Of a DNA stretch of 64,000 bases, positions 53,831-62,480 are shown one piece after another. The stretch's first letter is position 1. Each line of letters opens with the position of its first letter. The translations under genes and the position numbers were made by a program. This DNA comes from an uncultured Lachnospiraceae bacterium (GTDB lineage: Bacteria > Bacillota > Clostridia > Lachnospirales > Lachnospiraceae). The notes below the pieces were generated by a model. It made no database searches. It saw nothing but the letters and a program-made list of their open reading frames with translations, and had not been told where the DNA came from. Location: positions 1 through 64,000 of the forward strand of contig CANQPJ010000010.1 of the NCBI GenBank assembly GCA_947625755.1, in the 5' to 3' direction.

Positions 53831-54039
53831 ATCTGTCCCTCCTTGCGTTTTTGTAAAAGAAAACTTATAAATAACTTACAAAGATATTATTTGCATAAAT
53901 GAAAAATAAATACATGTAAAAAAATGGAAAAAGGAAAAATGCAATCTTGTGTATCGAAAACTTTATGTTAGAATATTATAAAAGTGTACAATTGGGAAAT
54001 GATAAAAGATAGTGAGAGATAAAAGGATAAGGAGGTAAA

Positions 54040-54822
54040 ATGATATTAAAGGTGGCAGAAGGAATATTGATTCCTTTTATCGGAACAACATTGGGAGCGG
54101 CGTGTGTGCTCTTTATGAAAAGTGGATTAAACAACAAAGTAAGAAAGGCTTTGACTGGATTTGCAGCAGGAGTGATGATAGCAGCATCTATTTGGAGTTT
54201 GATTATTCCGGCGATTGAACAATCCTCCGGCATGGGGGCATTATCATTTCTCCCGGCTTTTATCGGATTTTGGTGTGGTATTTTATTTTTACTTGTTTTA
54301 GACCAGAGCATTCCGCATCTTCATTTGAATAGTGAGGAATCCGAAGGACCGAAAGTTCGGTTAAAAAAAACAACAATGCTTGTCCTTGCAGTTACATTAC
54401 ATAATATTCCGGAGGGAATGGCAGTAGGTGTAGTGTTTGCCGGTATGATTTCCGGAGAAGGCGGAATAAGTATGATGGGAGCTATGGCGCTTGCCATTGG
54501 CATTGCGATACAAAATTTTCCGGAGGGTGCAATTATCTCTATGCCCCTCAAGGCAGAAGGCGTAGGAAAAGGCAGGGCATTTTTGTACGGAACCCTGTCA
54601 GGCGTGGTAGAACCTCTGGCAGCACTACTTACGGTGCTGGCATCCGGAGTGATTGTTCCGGCGCTGCCTTATCTGTTGAGTTTTGCGGCAGGTGCAATGA
54701 TATATGTAGTGGTGGAAGAATTGATTCCGGAAATGTCTGAAGGAAAACATTCTAATGTGGGAACAGTGCTTTTCTCTTTAGGTTTTACAATTATGATGAT
54801 GCTGGATGTAACACTGGGATAA
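54040..54822 (+). CDS. ZIP family divalent metal transporter
   Basis: A 260-residue membrane protein with eight hydrophobic segments. The metal pathway is marked by LHNIPEGMAVGV in the fourth segment and IQNFPEGAIIS in the fifth, the ZIP signature, while a His-rich SIPHLHLNSEES lies in the loop before. It would take up zinc, iron or manganese. ATAAGGAGGT precedes the ATG. A terminator shared with the convergent CBS gene follows. Function is clear at family level; metal choice is not. Confidence 0.93.
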   Translation: MILKVAEGILIPFIGTTLGAACVLFMKSGLNNKVRKALTGFAAGVMIAASIWSLIIPAIEQSSGMGALSFLPAFIGFWCGILFLLVLDQSIPHLHLNSEESEGPKVRLKKTTMLVLAVTLHNIPEGMAVGVVFAGMISGEGGISMMGAMALAIGIAIQNFPEGAIISMPLKAEGVGKGRAFLYGTLSGVVEPLAALLTVLASGVIVPALPYLLSFAAGAMIYVVVEELIPEMSEGKHSNVGTVLFSLGFTIMMMLDVTLG

Positions 54823-54826
54823 AAAG

Positions 54827-54869
54827 AAAGCATCGAATGATAACAATATCTGTTGTCATTCGATGCTTT
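54827..54869. terminator. Bidirectional terminator
   Basis: AAAGCATCGAATGA-AACA pairs with TGTT-TCATTCGATGCTTT, between the convergent ZIP and CBS genes; an A run precedes it on the plus strand and serves the minus-strand gene. Confidence 0.75.
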
Positions 54870-54871
54870 GT

Positions 54872-55285
54872 TTATCTTACATCTACAAGCTCTTTATTTG
54901 TCAGATACAAAATTACATCTTTTCGGGTTATAATACCGATAAAAACATTGTTGTCATCAACGACAGGGACAAAGTTCTGGTTTGTAATTTTATCTACCAG
55001 ACCGTCCATGGAAATCGAAATATTAACAGCTTCATTGTCCCGCCGTCTTTTTACATCTATTACAGAAATCTCTTCCATTTCTTTTAAATCCGGAAAATTC
55101 TGATTTTTGAGATGCCAGAGTAAATCCCCCTCCGTAACGGTTCCTATGTATTTCCCATCCTGTGTAAGAATGGGAAGGGCTGCATAACCGCGATGTTCCA
55201 TTTTTTCAAGTGCCTGACGTAAAGTATCTTTATCATCTATATGTGCAACGTTTTCTTTTGGTGTCAGAAAAAATAATATATTCAT
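54872..55285 (-). CDS. Tandem CBS domain protein
   Basis: A 137-residue protein made only of two CBS domains: MNILFFLTPKENVAHIDDKD and GYAALPILTQDGKYIGTVTE in the first, VDKITNQNFVPVVDDNNVFI and GIITRKDVILYL in the second. Such pairs bind adenine nucleotides and sense energy or other ligands. GGGAGGATATTG lies before the ATG at 55285; an upstream in-frame ATG would place its own codons in the ribosome site. It lies next to purH-purO but on its own transcript start. The partner protein is unknown. Confidence 0.9.
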   Translation of the reverse strand: MNILFFLTPKENVAHIDDKDTLRQALEKMEHRGYAALPILTQDGKYIGTVTEGDLLWHLKNQNFPDLKEMEEISVIDVKRRRDNEAVNISISMDGLVDKITNQNFVPVVDDNNVFIGIITRKDVILYLTNKELVDVR

Positions 55286-55352
55286 ACAATATCCTCCCAT
55301 AGTTTTATTTCATACCAAAGATATAATAGCAGAAAACGAAAAGCATTGCAAT

Positions 55353-56528
55353 TTAGTGATGGAATAATCGAAGTCCTGTAAAGCTCATAACCATTCCATG
55401 TTTGTTACATGCATCAATTACCTCCTGGTCTCTGATAGAACCGCCCGGCTGTGCAACATATTTCACACCGCTTTTTGCAGCTCTTTCGATATTGTCGCTA
55501 AATGGGAAAAACGCATCAGAACCCAATGTAATTCCCTCTGCCCGGGAAAGCCATGCCTGTTTTTCTTCTTTTGTAAATACATCCGGTTTTTCGGTAAAAA
55601 CTTTTTCCCATTCACCGTCTGCCAGAACATCCATATATTCTTCGCCGATATAGAGGTCGATGGCATTATCTCTGTCAGCTCTTTTCATATCTTCTTTAAA
55701 TGGAAGATTCAGAACTTTAGGACACTGACGGAGCAGCCAGTTGTCAGCTTTCTGACCTGCAAGCCTTACACAGTGAATCCGTGACTGCTGTCCGGCGCCG
55801 ACACCGATAGCCTGCCCGTTTTTGACGAAGCAGACAGAGTTAGACTGTGTGTATTTTAAGGTAATCATTGAAATTGCCATATCTATTTTTGCCTGCTGTG
55901 TGAGTTCTTTATTTTCTGTAACGATATTACTGAAGAAATTATCATCAATATTTAATTCATTTCGTCCCTGCTCAAAAGTTATGCCGAATACTTCTTTTCT
56001 TTCTAACTGTTTTGGAATATAATCCGGATTAATTTCGATAATGGCATAAGCGCCACGTTTTTTCCCTTTTAATAATTCCAGCGCTTCCGGTTCATATCCC
56101 GGCGCAATGATTCCATCGGAAAACTCTCTTTTAATCAAAGCGGCAGTGGATACATCACAAACATCTGACAATGCAATGAAATCCCCATACGATGACATTC
56201 TGTCAGCGCCTCTTGCTCTGGCATATGCAGCAGCTAATGGTGATAATTCTCCCAAATCATCCACCCAGTAAATTTTTGCTTCTACTTCACTTAACGGAAG
56301 CCCTACAGCCGCACCGGCTGGTGAAACATGTTTAAATGAGGTGGCGGCAGGAAGTCCTGTCGCTTTTTTTAATTCCTTTACTAACTGCCAGCCATTGAAA
56401 GCATCCAGAAAATTAATATATCCCGGCTTTCCATTTAATACTTTAATTGGCAGTTCGCCTTCTTCCATATAAATTCTGGAAGGTTTTTGATTTGGGTTAC
56501 ATCCATACTTTAATTCTAGTTCTTTCAT
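55353..56528 (-). CDS. purH: AICAR formyltransferase, stand-alone (PurH transformylase domain)
   Basis: A 391-residue protein that covers only the transformylase half of PurH. ELKYGCNPNQKPSRIYM, ATSFKHVSPAGAAVGLPLSE, YAVIEINPDYIP-like AYAIIEINPDY and TLKYTQSNSVCFVKNGQAIG, with VAQPGGSIRDQEVIDACNKH, are the hallmark stretches. It formylates AICAR with 10-formyl-tetrahydrofolate to FAICAR. The cyclohydrolase half is missing and is replaced by the adjacent PurO. AGGAGATTTAAA precedes the ATG at 56528. It is second in the purO-purH operon under the ZTP riboswitch. Confidence 0.94.
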   Translation of the reverse strand: MKELELKYGCNPNQKPSRIYMEEGELPIKVLNGKPGYINFLDAFNGWQLVKELKKATGLPAATSFKHVSPAGAAVGLPLSEVEAKIYWVDDLGELSPLAAAYARARGADRMSSYGDFIALSDVCDVSTAALIKREFSDGIIAPGYEPEALELLKGKKRGAYAIIEINPDYIPKQLERKEVFGITFEQGRNELNIDDNFFSNIVTENKELTQQAKIDMAISMITLKYTQSNSVCFVKNGQAIGVGAGQQSRIHCVRLAGQKADNWLLRQCPKVLNLPFKEDMKRADRDNAIDLYIGEEYMDVLADGEWEKVFTEKPDVFTKEEKQAWLSRAEGITLGSDAFFPFSDNIERAAKSGVKYVAQPGGSIRDQEVIDACNKHGMVMSFTGLRLFHH

Positions 56529-56570
56529 TTTAAATCTCCTTATCATTTTATTGATCAACGGTTATATAGT

Positions 56571-57284
56571 TTAATTATTTTTGTTCACAATTCTTGTCTC
56601 ATATGTTCCATCTTCAATATTAATATATCTGACAAATAACGAAACTTTATTATCCTCGTTTAAATTTTCCCAGAGCATATCTGTAAACGCATTTATATCA
56701 TCCATCATTGAAACAGGTTTTGGTTCTCCTTCAAAAGAAGGCAGTGGAGAACCGTCACATTGATAGGTGTGGATAAAATGCCCCTCTCCGGCAGCAGGGT
56801 TTGAGTAATCAAAAGTGTATCTGCTGCAGGAATCCGGATTTCCATGATTGCTCTTTAAGATAGACATTGCATAATGATAGGTTCCGTTTTCTATATGCAT
56901 GATACCGGAAATACGAGGTGTGTAGTTTGGAGCGTCCGGCTCAAATGTGCGTGTGCGAAGCGCTTGCTCAAAAGTTTTGTTCTGGGACATCAATTCATAA
57001 ACAGTATCCGTCTGGTCACCGTTTGTCACAATGGTGCTGCTGCCAAGAACACGAACCGGCGCATAGATAATCAGACTGGGATCAACCAGTTTGGAAGGGT
57101 CAAACGCTTCTGTCCGAATCCCTTCTCCGTCTGTTACAAAAATACGGTTTCTGCTGTTTTCGCTGCGTCCCATAATAAAATAAGCTGTCACAGCGAATTT
57201 CCCATTGGGTGATTTTCCGATAACAATTCCACGTCCCGGATATGAATTTTCTTTTAGTTCGTTTGCAAGAGATAACATTTCCAT
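56571..57284 (-). CDS. purO: IMP cyclohydrolase, PurO type
   Basis: A 237-residue protein. YPGRGIVIGKSPNGKFAVTA, YFIMGRSENSRNRIFV and the acidic-rich C-terminus match PurO-like IMP cyclohydrolases first known from archaea. It closes FAICAR to IMP, the last step of purine synthesis, and complements the stand-alone transformylase downstream. ATGGAGGAAAG lies before the ATG at 57284; the longer frame upstream runs through the riboswitch terminator and is not used. The riboswitch just upstream fits control by ZTP/ZMP, the signal for low 10-formyl-folate. Confidence 0.91.
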   Translation of the reverse strand: MEMLSLANELKENSYPGRGIVIGKSPNGKFAVTAYFIMGRSENSRNRIFVTDGEGIRTEAFDPSKLVDPSLIIYAPVRVLGSSTIVTNGDQTDTVYELMSQNKTFEQALRTRTFEPDAPNYTPRISGIMHIENGTYHYAMSILKSNHGNPDSCSRYTFDYSNPAAGEGHFIHTYQCDGSPLPSFEGEPKPVSMMDDINAFTDMLWENLNEDNKVSLFVRYINIEDGTYETRIVNKNN

Positions 57285-57300
57285 TTCTTTCCTCCATATA

Positions 57301-57347
57301 AAAATAAAATAAAACCACCTGAGTAACCAAGTTGGCTGCCCAGGCGG
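57301..57347 (-). terminator. Riboswitch expression-platform terminator
   Basis: On the minus strand CCGCCTG at the end of the aptamer can pair with CAGGTGG, enclosing CCAA/TTGG pairs, followed by TTTTATTTTATTTT. Because CCGCC also forms the aptamer pseudoknot, ligand binding should prevent the terminator. Confidence 0.8.
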
Positions 57348-57412
57348 TCGACGTACATTACAATCCATACTCCCTGTGGTAAACTCCACTAATCCGCCAG
57401 TCGTATGGAAAC
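57337..57412 (-). ncRNA. ZTP (pfl) riboswitch
   Basis: Minus-strand elements match the pfl motif: CATACGACTGGCGG, then CCACAGGGAGTATGG, and the strongly conserved GACCGCCTGGGCA. GGCGG and CCGCC can form the pseudoknot. The position, directly ahead of purO-purH, is the classic one. Binding of ZMP or ZTP, which build up when 10-formyl-tetrahydrofolate is short, should turn expression on. Confidence 0.92.
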
Positions 57413-57563
57413 TAATATTAGAATAACTTATTTTTGTATTATTTTCAATATAAAAATAAAATATAACGTGTTGCAGTTCTTACATAAATGTGATAAAACT
57501 ATCAATTAAGAATGAAGTTATATGATATTGTTCTTGAAACAGGATTGGATATTATTGTAATTT

Positions 57564-58247
57564 ATGAAAAGAGGATTGAAGTTGCAGAAGATTTATAGAA
57601 TATTACCCCGATATGCATTTGTTCCATTGATATGCTGTATTTTGATTAATGCAGTTACCTATTTTGGAACGCGTATATTTACCACCGGTATGTATCATTA
57701 TGACTTTAGTATACCATTGGATGATATGATTCCGTTTGCACCATTTATGATTATCTTTTATATTCTGGCATATGTATCATGGGTTGTCGGATTTGTTATA
57801 ATAGGAAGAGAAAGCAGACAGGTATGCTATGAGATATGTACGGCGGAACAGCTTGCAAAATTAATGTGTCTGGCTGCGTTTCTTATCATACCCAGTACCA
57901 TTGTAAGACCGGAAATTACAGGGAACGGAATATTTGACTGGCTGACAAAATTTATATATACGATAGACAGTCCGGATAATTTACTGCCCTCTATCCATTG
58001 TCTTGAAAACTGGATATGTTTCAGGGGTGCGATGAGATGTAAGAAAGTGGGAACAGGATTCAGAATAGGAATGTTTATATCTGCCATGCTGGTATTTGCA
58101 TCTACGCTAATGGTCAGACAGCATGTGTTTTTAGATGTCGTTTCAGCAGTTGCAGTGGCAGAAATCGGATTATTTGCGGTAAAAAAATTGAATTTAGAAA
58201 GAATTTATTATAATATTGAAAAAAGGCTGGATAAAAAAGTAAGGTAG
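57564..58247 (+). CDS. PAP2 superfamily membrane phosphatase-like protein
   Basis: A 227-residue protein with about six membrane helices. LLPSIHCLENW near residue 141 and STLMVRQHVFLDV near residue 177 fit the PAP2 motifs PSxH and SRxxLxxHxxxDV with small deviations. It may remove phosphate from a lipid phosphate such as phosphatidic acid or transfer a head group, as in inositolphosphotransferases of this fold. It lies three bases before the flippase-like gene in an operon with pss and psd, which fits a lipid role. The ribosome site is weak. Confidence 0.82.
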   Translation: MKRGLKLQKIYRILPRYAFVPLICCILINAVTYFGTRIFTTGMYHYDFSIPLDDMIPFAPFMIIFYILAYVSWVVGFVIIGRESRQVCYEICTAEQLAKLMCLAAFLIIPSTIVRPEITGNGIFDWLTKFIYTIDSPDNLLPSIHCLENWICFRGAMRCKKVGTGFRIGMFISAMLVFASTLMVRQHVFLDVVSAVAVAEIGLFAVKKLNLERIYYNIEKRLDKKVR

Positions 58248-58250
58248 TTT

Positions 58251-59291
58251 ATGAATGATGGAAAGAAAAAGGCACTTTGGTCTCTCGTACTGGTGGTGCT
58301 GATAGGATTGACAATTTATACAATTATTGGCAGTAACAAGTCATTTACTCTGGAAGGCTTTGTCACATATGTAAAATCAGCATCTTTCGGATGGATAATT
58401 GCCGCTTTTATCTGCATGTGCGGGTTCTTTGTATTTGAGGCTCTGGCGCTGCAGGTACTTTGTGATGCATTCGGCTATAAAAGACCGTTGAAAAAGAGTC
58501 TGGTCTATTCCTCTTCTGATATTTACTTTTCAGCAATAACACCTTCCGCCACAGGAGGTCAGCCGGCTTCGGCATATTTTATGATGAAAGATAAAATTCC
58601 GGGAGCAGTAACCACAATTATCCTATTGGTAAACTTGACTCTATACACCGTTTCGATTATTATAATAGGGATTATTTGTTTCATTGCAAGACCGGCAATG
58701 ATTACAAATTTCAGCATTATATCAAAAATAATGATAGGGGTTGGAATATGCGTCCAGTTTATTCTTTTAACACTCTTTTTATTGCTTGTATATAAAGAAA
58801 AAATCATTACCAGATGTGCAGATTTTTCACTTAAAATACTAAAGAAAATGCATCTGGTAAAAAGCATAGAAAGAAAACAGGAAAAATTAAAACGCATTGA
58901 ACAACAATATAAAGAATGTGCGCGCGCCATTGGAGATCATAAGAAACACATATTTTTTGCACTCATATTTAACCTGTTACAGAGACTTTCTCTGATTATG
59001 GTTTCGGTTTGTGTTTTCATAGGTGTTGGCGGAACAAAGATAGTAGATGCATTCGTGGCACAGGGATTTGTTGTATTAGGTTCAAACAGTGTTCCCATTC
59101 CGGGAGCTGTGGGAGCAGCCGACTATTTATTTATAGATGGCTTTGGACATTTGGTTAAAGATAGTGTAAGTATAGAACTTTTGAGTAGAGGAATATCTTT
59201 CTACTGTTGCATAATAGTGTGCGGATTAATTACTCTGGCAGCATATCTGTTCAGGGGATTGAAAGGAATGAGACGAAAGAAGAGATGTTAG
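58251..59291 (+). CDS. YbhN/MprF-flippase-like membrane protein (UPF0104)
   Basis: A 346-residue membrane protein with about eight helices of the lysylphosphatidylglycerol synthase transmembrane family. SAITPSATGGQPASAYFMMK near residue 100 is the conserved central motif, and GSNSVPIPGAVGAADYLFID near residue 280 the second. There is no aminoacyl-transferase domain, so it is the flippase-type half only. It may move phospholipids made by the downstream pss-psd enzymes. Start ATG is three bases beyond the PAP2 stop; its end overlaps pss. Confidence 0.9.
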   Translation: MNDGKKKALWSLVLVVLIGLTIYTIIGSNKSFTLEGFVTYVKSASFGWIIAAFICMCGFFVFEALALQVLCDAFGYKRPLKKSLVYSSSDIYFSAITPSATGGQPASAYFMMKDKIPGAVTTIILLVNLTLYTVSIIIIGIICFIARPAMITNFSIISKIMIGVGICVQFILLTLFLLLVYKEKIITRCADFSLKILKKMHLVKSIERKQEKLKRIEQQYKECARAIGDHKKHIFFALIFNLLQRLSLIMVSVCVFIGVGGTKIVDAFVAQGFVVLGSNSVPIPGAVGAADYLFIDGFGHLVKDSVSIELLSRGISFYCCIIVCGLITLAAYLFRGLKGMRRKKRC

Positions 59292-60001
59292 GAATTTGGG
59301 ATTATACAGTGGTACTGACATATTGTTCGCTGCTGTCTGCTACAACAGGGATACTGATAGCGCTTAACGGACATGGACATCCTTATCTGGGCGCCATGTT
59401 TCTACTCCTATGCGGTTTGTGTGATACTTTTGATGGAAGAATTGCAAGAGCGAAGAAAAACAGAACCCAGAAGGAAAAGGATTTTGGAGTACAGATTGAT
59501 TCATTGTCTGATTTGGTAGCTTTTGGAGTGCTTCCTGTATGTGTGGGAATGGCATTGTACAGAAGAGACTTATTTAATATTGGAACAATGCAGCACGCTG
59601 CTATGCTGAAAAATCCCGGTATACTCCATCAGGTATCGCTGGCATTTATTATTGTCGTAAGTGTATTGTTCGTTCTGGCGGCATTGGTTCGGCTTGCGTA
59701 TTTTAATATTACTGTAGAAGAGACACAGGGCGAAGGCTTGGGAGACAAGAAACATTATTATGGTCTGCCGGTAACGTCCACAGCGTTGATTTTCCCTACA
59801 TTTTTATTGGCACGTCATATTTTATATATCAATGGCGTGAATATCTCATTTGTATATTATATATTATTAATTATTGTAGCAATTTTGTTTGTATTGAAGT
59901 TTAAGTTAAAGAAGCCCGGAAAGATGATGATTTATTTTATGGTGCTGATTGGCGCGATAGAATTTTTCGCAGTGTTTATCCTGAAGTTTCTTGCAAGATA
60001 A
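59285..60001 (+). CDS. pssA: CDP-alcohol phosphatidyltransferase, probable phosphatidylserine synthase
   Basis: A 238-residue membrane enzyme. CDTFDGRIARAKKNRTQKEK plus DFGVQIDSLSD gives the CDP-alcohol transferase signature DGx2ARx(n)Gx3Dx3D with slightly longer spacing, as in PssA of Gram-positives. It would make phosphatidylserine from CDP-diacylglycerol and serine. The ATG at 59285 overlaps the previous stop. The longer upstream frame lies within the flippase gene and is not needed. psd follows after 66 bases, confirming a phosphatidylethanolamine route. Confidence 0.9.
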   Translation: MLGIWDYTVVLTYCSLLSATTGILIALNGHGHPYLGAMFLLLCGLCDTFDGRIARAKKNRTQKEKDFGVQIDSLSDLVAFGVLPVCVGMALYRRDLFNIGTMQHAAMLKNPGILHQVSLAFIIVVSVLFVLAALVRLAYFNITVEETQGEGLGDKKHYYGLPVTSTALIFPTFLLARHILYINGVNISFVYYILLIIVAILFVLKFKLKKPGKMMIYFMVLIGAIEFFAVFILKFLAR

Positions 60002-60067
60002 GCCAAAGGATAATTCCGGCATCTTACCGCAAAGGTGGATGAATATTATAAAACAGAGTGAAATATC

Positions 60068-60895
60068 GTGAAAAGTAATGAATCAAAGTTATTAAAATTT
60101 TTATATCATACGGTACCGGGACGAATGGTACTGAAGCTGTTAACAAGCCCCATCATTTCTAAAATTGGTGGGGCTTATATGGATTCTGCCCTGTCAACGG
60201 TTCATATCAAGAGGTTTATAAAAAATAATGCTATTGATATGGACGAATATGAAAAGGCAGAGTATGGGAGTTTCAATCAATTCTTTACGAGAAAAATATT
60301 GCCGGAAAAGCGGGCGGTATGCATGGATGAAAATGCGCTCATATCCCCATGTGACGCAAGACTTTCCGCATACCGAATCAATGAAGACTCTGTATTTCAC
60401 ATCAAACACAGCGCCTACAAAGTGCCCGATTTGATTCCGGAAAGCGTTTGCGCTCCGGATTATAAAGAAGGTATCTGTCTGATTTTTCGGTTGTGTGTAG
60501 ATGATTACCACAGATACGGAAATATAGATGAAGGAGAAATCATTGAAAATAAGGCAGTAAAAGGCAGGCTTCACACGGTACGCCCGATTGCAGTAAACAA
60601 ATATCCGGTGTTTACGCAAAACAGCAGGGAATATTCTATTATCAAAACAAAAAATTTCGGAACGATAGCGCAGATAGAAGTAGGTGCCATGATGATTGGA
60701 AAAATCAGCAATCATCAGACATCGGGAAAAGTAGTCCGGGGAACCGAAAAAGGAATGTTTTTGTATGGGGGCTCCACAATCGTATTATTGCTGGAAAAAG
60801 ACAAAGTAAGGCTTCCGGAAATTTATTTTGAAAATACAAAAAATGATATAGAAACAAGAGTGCTTTATGGAAGCAGAATTGGAGAAAAGTGGTAG
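60068..60895 (+). CDS. psd: Phosphatidylserine decarboxylase
   Basis: A 275-residue decarboxylase. RLCVDDYHRYGNID contains the catalytic region and YGGSTIVLLL near residue 233 is the self-cleavage site (GST), where the Ser becomes the pyruvoyl group. FNQFFTRKI and SPCDARLS are further family blocks. It converts phosphatidylserine to phosphatidylethanolamine at the membrane. GTG at 60068 is the only plausible start; the ribosome site is weak. It closes the PAP2-flippase-pss-psd operon. Confidence 0.94.
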   Translation: MKSNESKLLKFLYHTVPGRMVLKLLTSPIISKIGGAYMDSALSTVHIKRFIKNNAIDMDEYEKAEYGSFNQFFTRKILPEKRAVCMDENALISPCDARLSAYRINEDSVFHIKHSAYKVPDLIPESVCAPDYKEGICLIFRLCVDDYHRYGNIDEGEIIENKAVKGRLHTVRPIAVNKYPVFTQNSREYSIIKTKNFGTIAQIEVGAMMIGKISNHQTSGKVVRGTEKGMFLYGGSTIVLLLEKDKVRLPEIYFENTKNDIETRVLYGSRIGEKW

Positions 60896-60917
60896 TCAGA
60901 CAGTTGCAGCAATTTGA

Positions 60918-61817
60918 TTACCACCATTTTTTTCGTTTAAATATAATACACATAATTATTACCAAAAGGAAACTGAGGGTAAATACTAAAGGATAACCGT
61001 ATTTCCAATGCAATTCAGGCATATATTCAAAGTTCATGCCATACCACCCTGCAATCAGAGTCAAAGGCATGAATAGTGTAGTGACAATAGTTAAAAACTT
61101 CATGATAATATTTTGGTGAACGTCCAGCTGTTGTTGGTAAATATCACGTATTTGGGAGGTATATTCCCATATTTGTTCAGATTCATGTCCATACAGGGTA
61201 ATCTTGCGGATAAGAATCTGAAACAGCTGTTTTGTTTCCTCATCCAGAATATTCTGCGGGTCATCTATCAAATCTCCGAAAATCCCCTCAACCTGTACAT
61301 AATAGTGATGAAGGCGCAGGGTACGGCTCCGATAACCGGTTATTTCCTTTATCTGGTCTAATTTTTTTTTATTCAGTACATTTAATTCCAAATCCACAAG
61401 ATTATGCTGTAAACTGTTAATTTTTTCTAAATCTTTGGACATAATATAATCAAGAAAGCAATATACTGCTGTGCCGACGGAAGATATGTGTTCCCTATGG
61501 GTTTCCAGCATTTTTTTAAAATTATTTTTCATATATTCGTCACGGTCTATAAATATCACATAATTTTTTGTAAGAATAAAGCATATAATAGAACGTTCGG
61601 ACACTAAAATTTCAGGAATATTAATTGTGCAAAAATAGAAATCCTGAAAACTTTCTATTTTTGAAAAATGAAAATCCATAAAGAGCATAGGAATTTTTGG
61701 AATATAATAATTGATAATGTCATAATTGCTTGCTTTGTCAAACGGGATAATCGCGACAAAATCTTTATCCGGCTTTGTATTAAGACTATTTTCTAAATCA
61801 TCAATTACATAAAACAT
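60918..61817 (-). CDS. CorA-family magnesium/metal transporter
   Basis: A 299-residue CorA-type channel. The C-terminus holds two helices with YGMNFEYMPEL between them, the GMN selectivity motif, and ends in a basic KRKKWW. The long helical stalk precedes it. Such proteins form pentamers for Mg2+ (sometimes Co2+, Ni2+ or Zn2+) flux. AGGAGAATGCC precedes the ATG. It faces the psd gene tail-to-tail and is divergent from pncC. Confidence 0.93.
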   Translation of the reverse strand: MFYVIDDLENSLNTKPDKDFVAIIPFDKASNYDIINYYIPKIPMLFMDFHFSKIESFQDFYFCTINIPEILVSERSIICFILTKNYVIFIDRDEYMKNNFKKMLETHREHISSVGTAVYCFLDYIMSKDLEKINSLQHNLVDLELNVLNKKKLDQIKEITGYRSRTLRLHHYYVQVEGIFGDLIDDPQNILDEETKQLFQILIRKITLYGHESEQIWEYTSQIRDIYQQQLDVHQNIIMKFLTIVTTLFMPLTLIAGWYGMNFEYMPELHWKYGYPLVFTLSFLLVIIMCIIFKRKKWW

Positions 61818-61880
61818 GGCATTCTCCTATATAGTAGTAGAATGGATGAAAATATGGTTTTTAAACATAGAAAATTAAGG

Positions 61881-61886
61881 TATAAT
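61881..61886 (+). promoter_or_regulatory. -10 element supporting the pncC start
   Basis: TATAAT 37 bases before the ATG at 61923 would leave the longer upstream frame untranscribed, which supports the shorter start. Confidence 0.4.
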
Positions 61887-61922
61887 GGAGAAAGAGCGCA
61901 GTATAAAAAAGGATGGATAGTT

Positions 61923-62414
61923 ATGACAAAGCAGGAAGAGTTAGTTAGGATTTTAATTAAAAAGGGATTTACAATTTCATTTGCAGAGAGTTGTACGGGA
62001 GGAAAGATGGCAGGAACTATTGTTGATGTGGCAGATGCATCTAAAGTTTTCAATGCCGGCTTTATTACCTACTCTAATGCGGCAAAGGTTAAATATGTCA
62101 ATGTCTCTGAAAAGACATTAGATAATTATGGCGCAGTCAGTGAACAGACAGCGAAAGAAATGGCGGAAGGCGCAGCCGGGGCAAATAATGCAGACATCGG
62201 AGTGGGCATTACGGGAATCGCCGGACCGGGAGGCGGAACAGATGAAAAACCGGTGGGCACAGTATGCTTTGGTTATTGTGTGCAGGGAGATACAAAAACA
62301 GAGACAGTGCATTTCGGTGATTTGGGACGTAATGTGGTTCGTGAAAAAAGTGTGGAGCATGTACTGGATATGTTGCTCAAAAGTCTTTGCCCAAACGGTG
62401 AAAATATAAATTAA
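61923..62414 (+). CDS. pncC: Nicotinamide-nucleotide amidohydrolase PncC (CinA C-terminal domain)
   Basis: A 163-residue protein, the CinA C-terminal domain on its own. FAESCTGGKMAGTI carries the active Ser and TGG motif, and GVGITGIAGPGGGTDEKPVG is the second signature. It turns nicotinamide mononucleotide into nicotinate mononucleotide for NAD recycling. AAAGGATGG is the ribosome site for the ATG at 61923. An earlier ATG at 61842 would add 27 residues unlike the family. The metA promoter starts at its stop. Confidence 0.92.
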   Translation: MTKQEELVRILIKKGFTISFAESCTGGKMAGTIVDVADASKVFNAGFITYSNAAKVKYVNVSEKTLDNYGAVSEQTAKEMAEGAAGANNADIGVGITGIAGPGGGTDEKPVGTVCFGYCVQGDTKTETVHFGDLGRNVVREKSVEHVLDMLLKSLCPNGENIN

Positions 62415-62443
62415 TTGAACAAACAATACGGATATGTTAAAAT
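62415..62443 (+). promoter_or_regulatory. Promoter of metA
   Basis: TTGAAC and TAAAAT are 17 bases apart, and TGT directly before the -10 makes it extended. The start codon is 38 bases downstream. Confidence 0.6.
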
Positions 62444-62480
62444 AAAATTCAAAATTATTTGTAAAATTGAGGAAGTTGAT

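Noticed and set aside
59207-59284. Longer N-terminus for the phosphatidylserine synthase
   Set aside because: It would overlap the flippase gene by 85 bases and lacks a ribosome site; the ATG at 59285 fits the family start.
62415-62480. SAM riboswitch or T-box before metA
   Set aside because: Only 66 bases separate the genes, filled by a promoter; no conserved riboswitch motif is seen.
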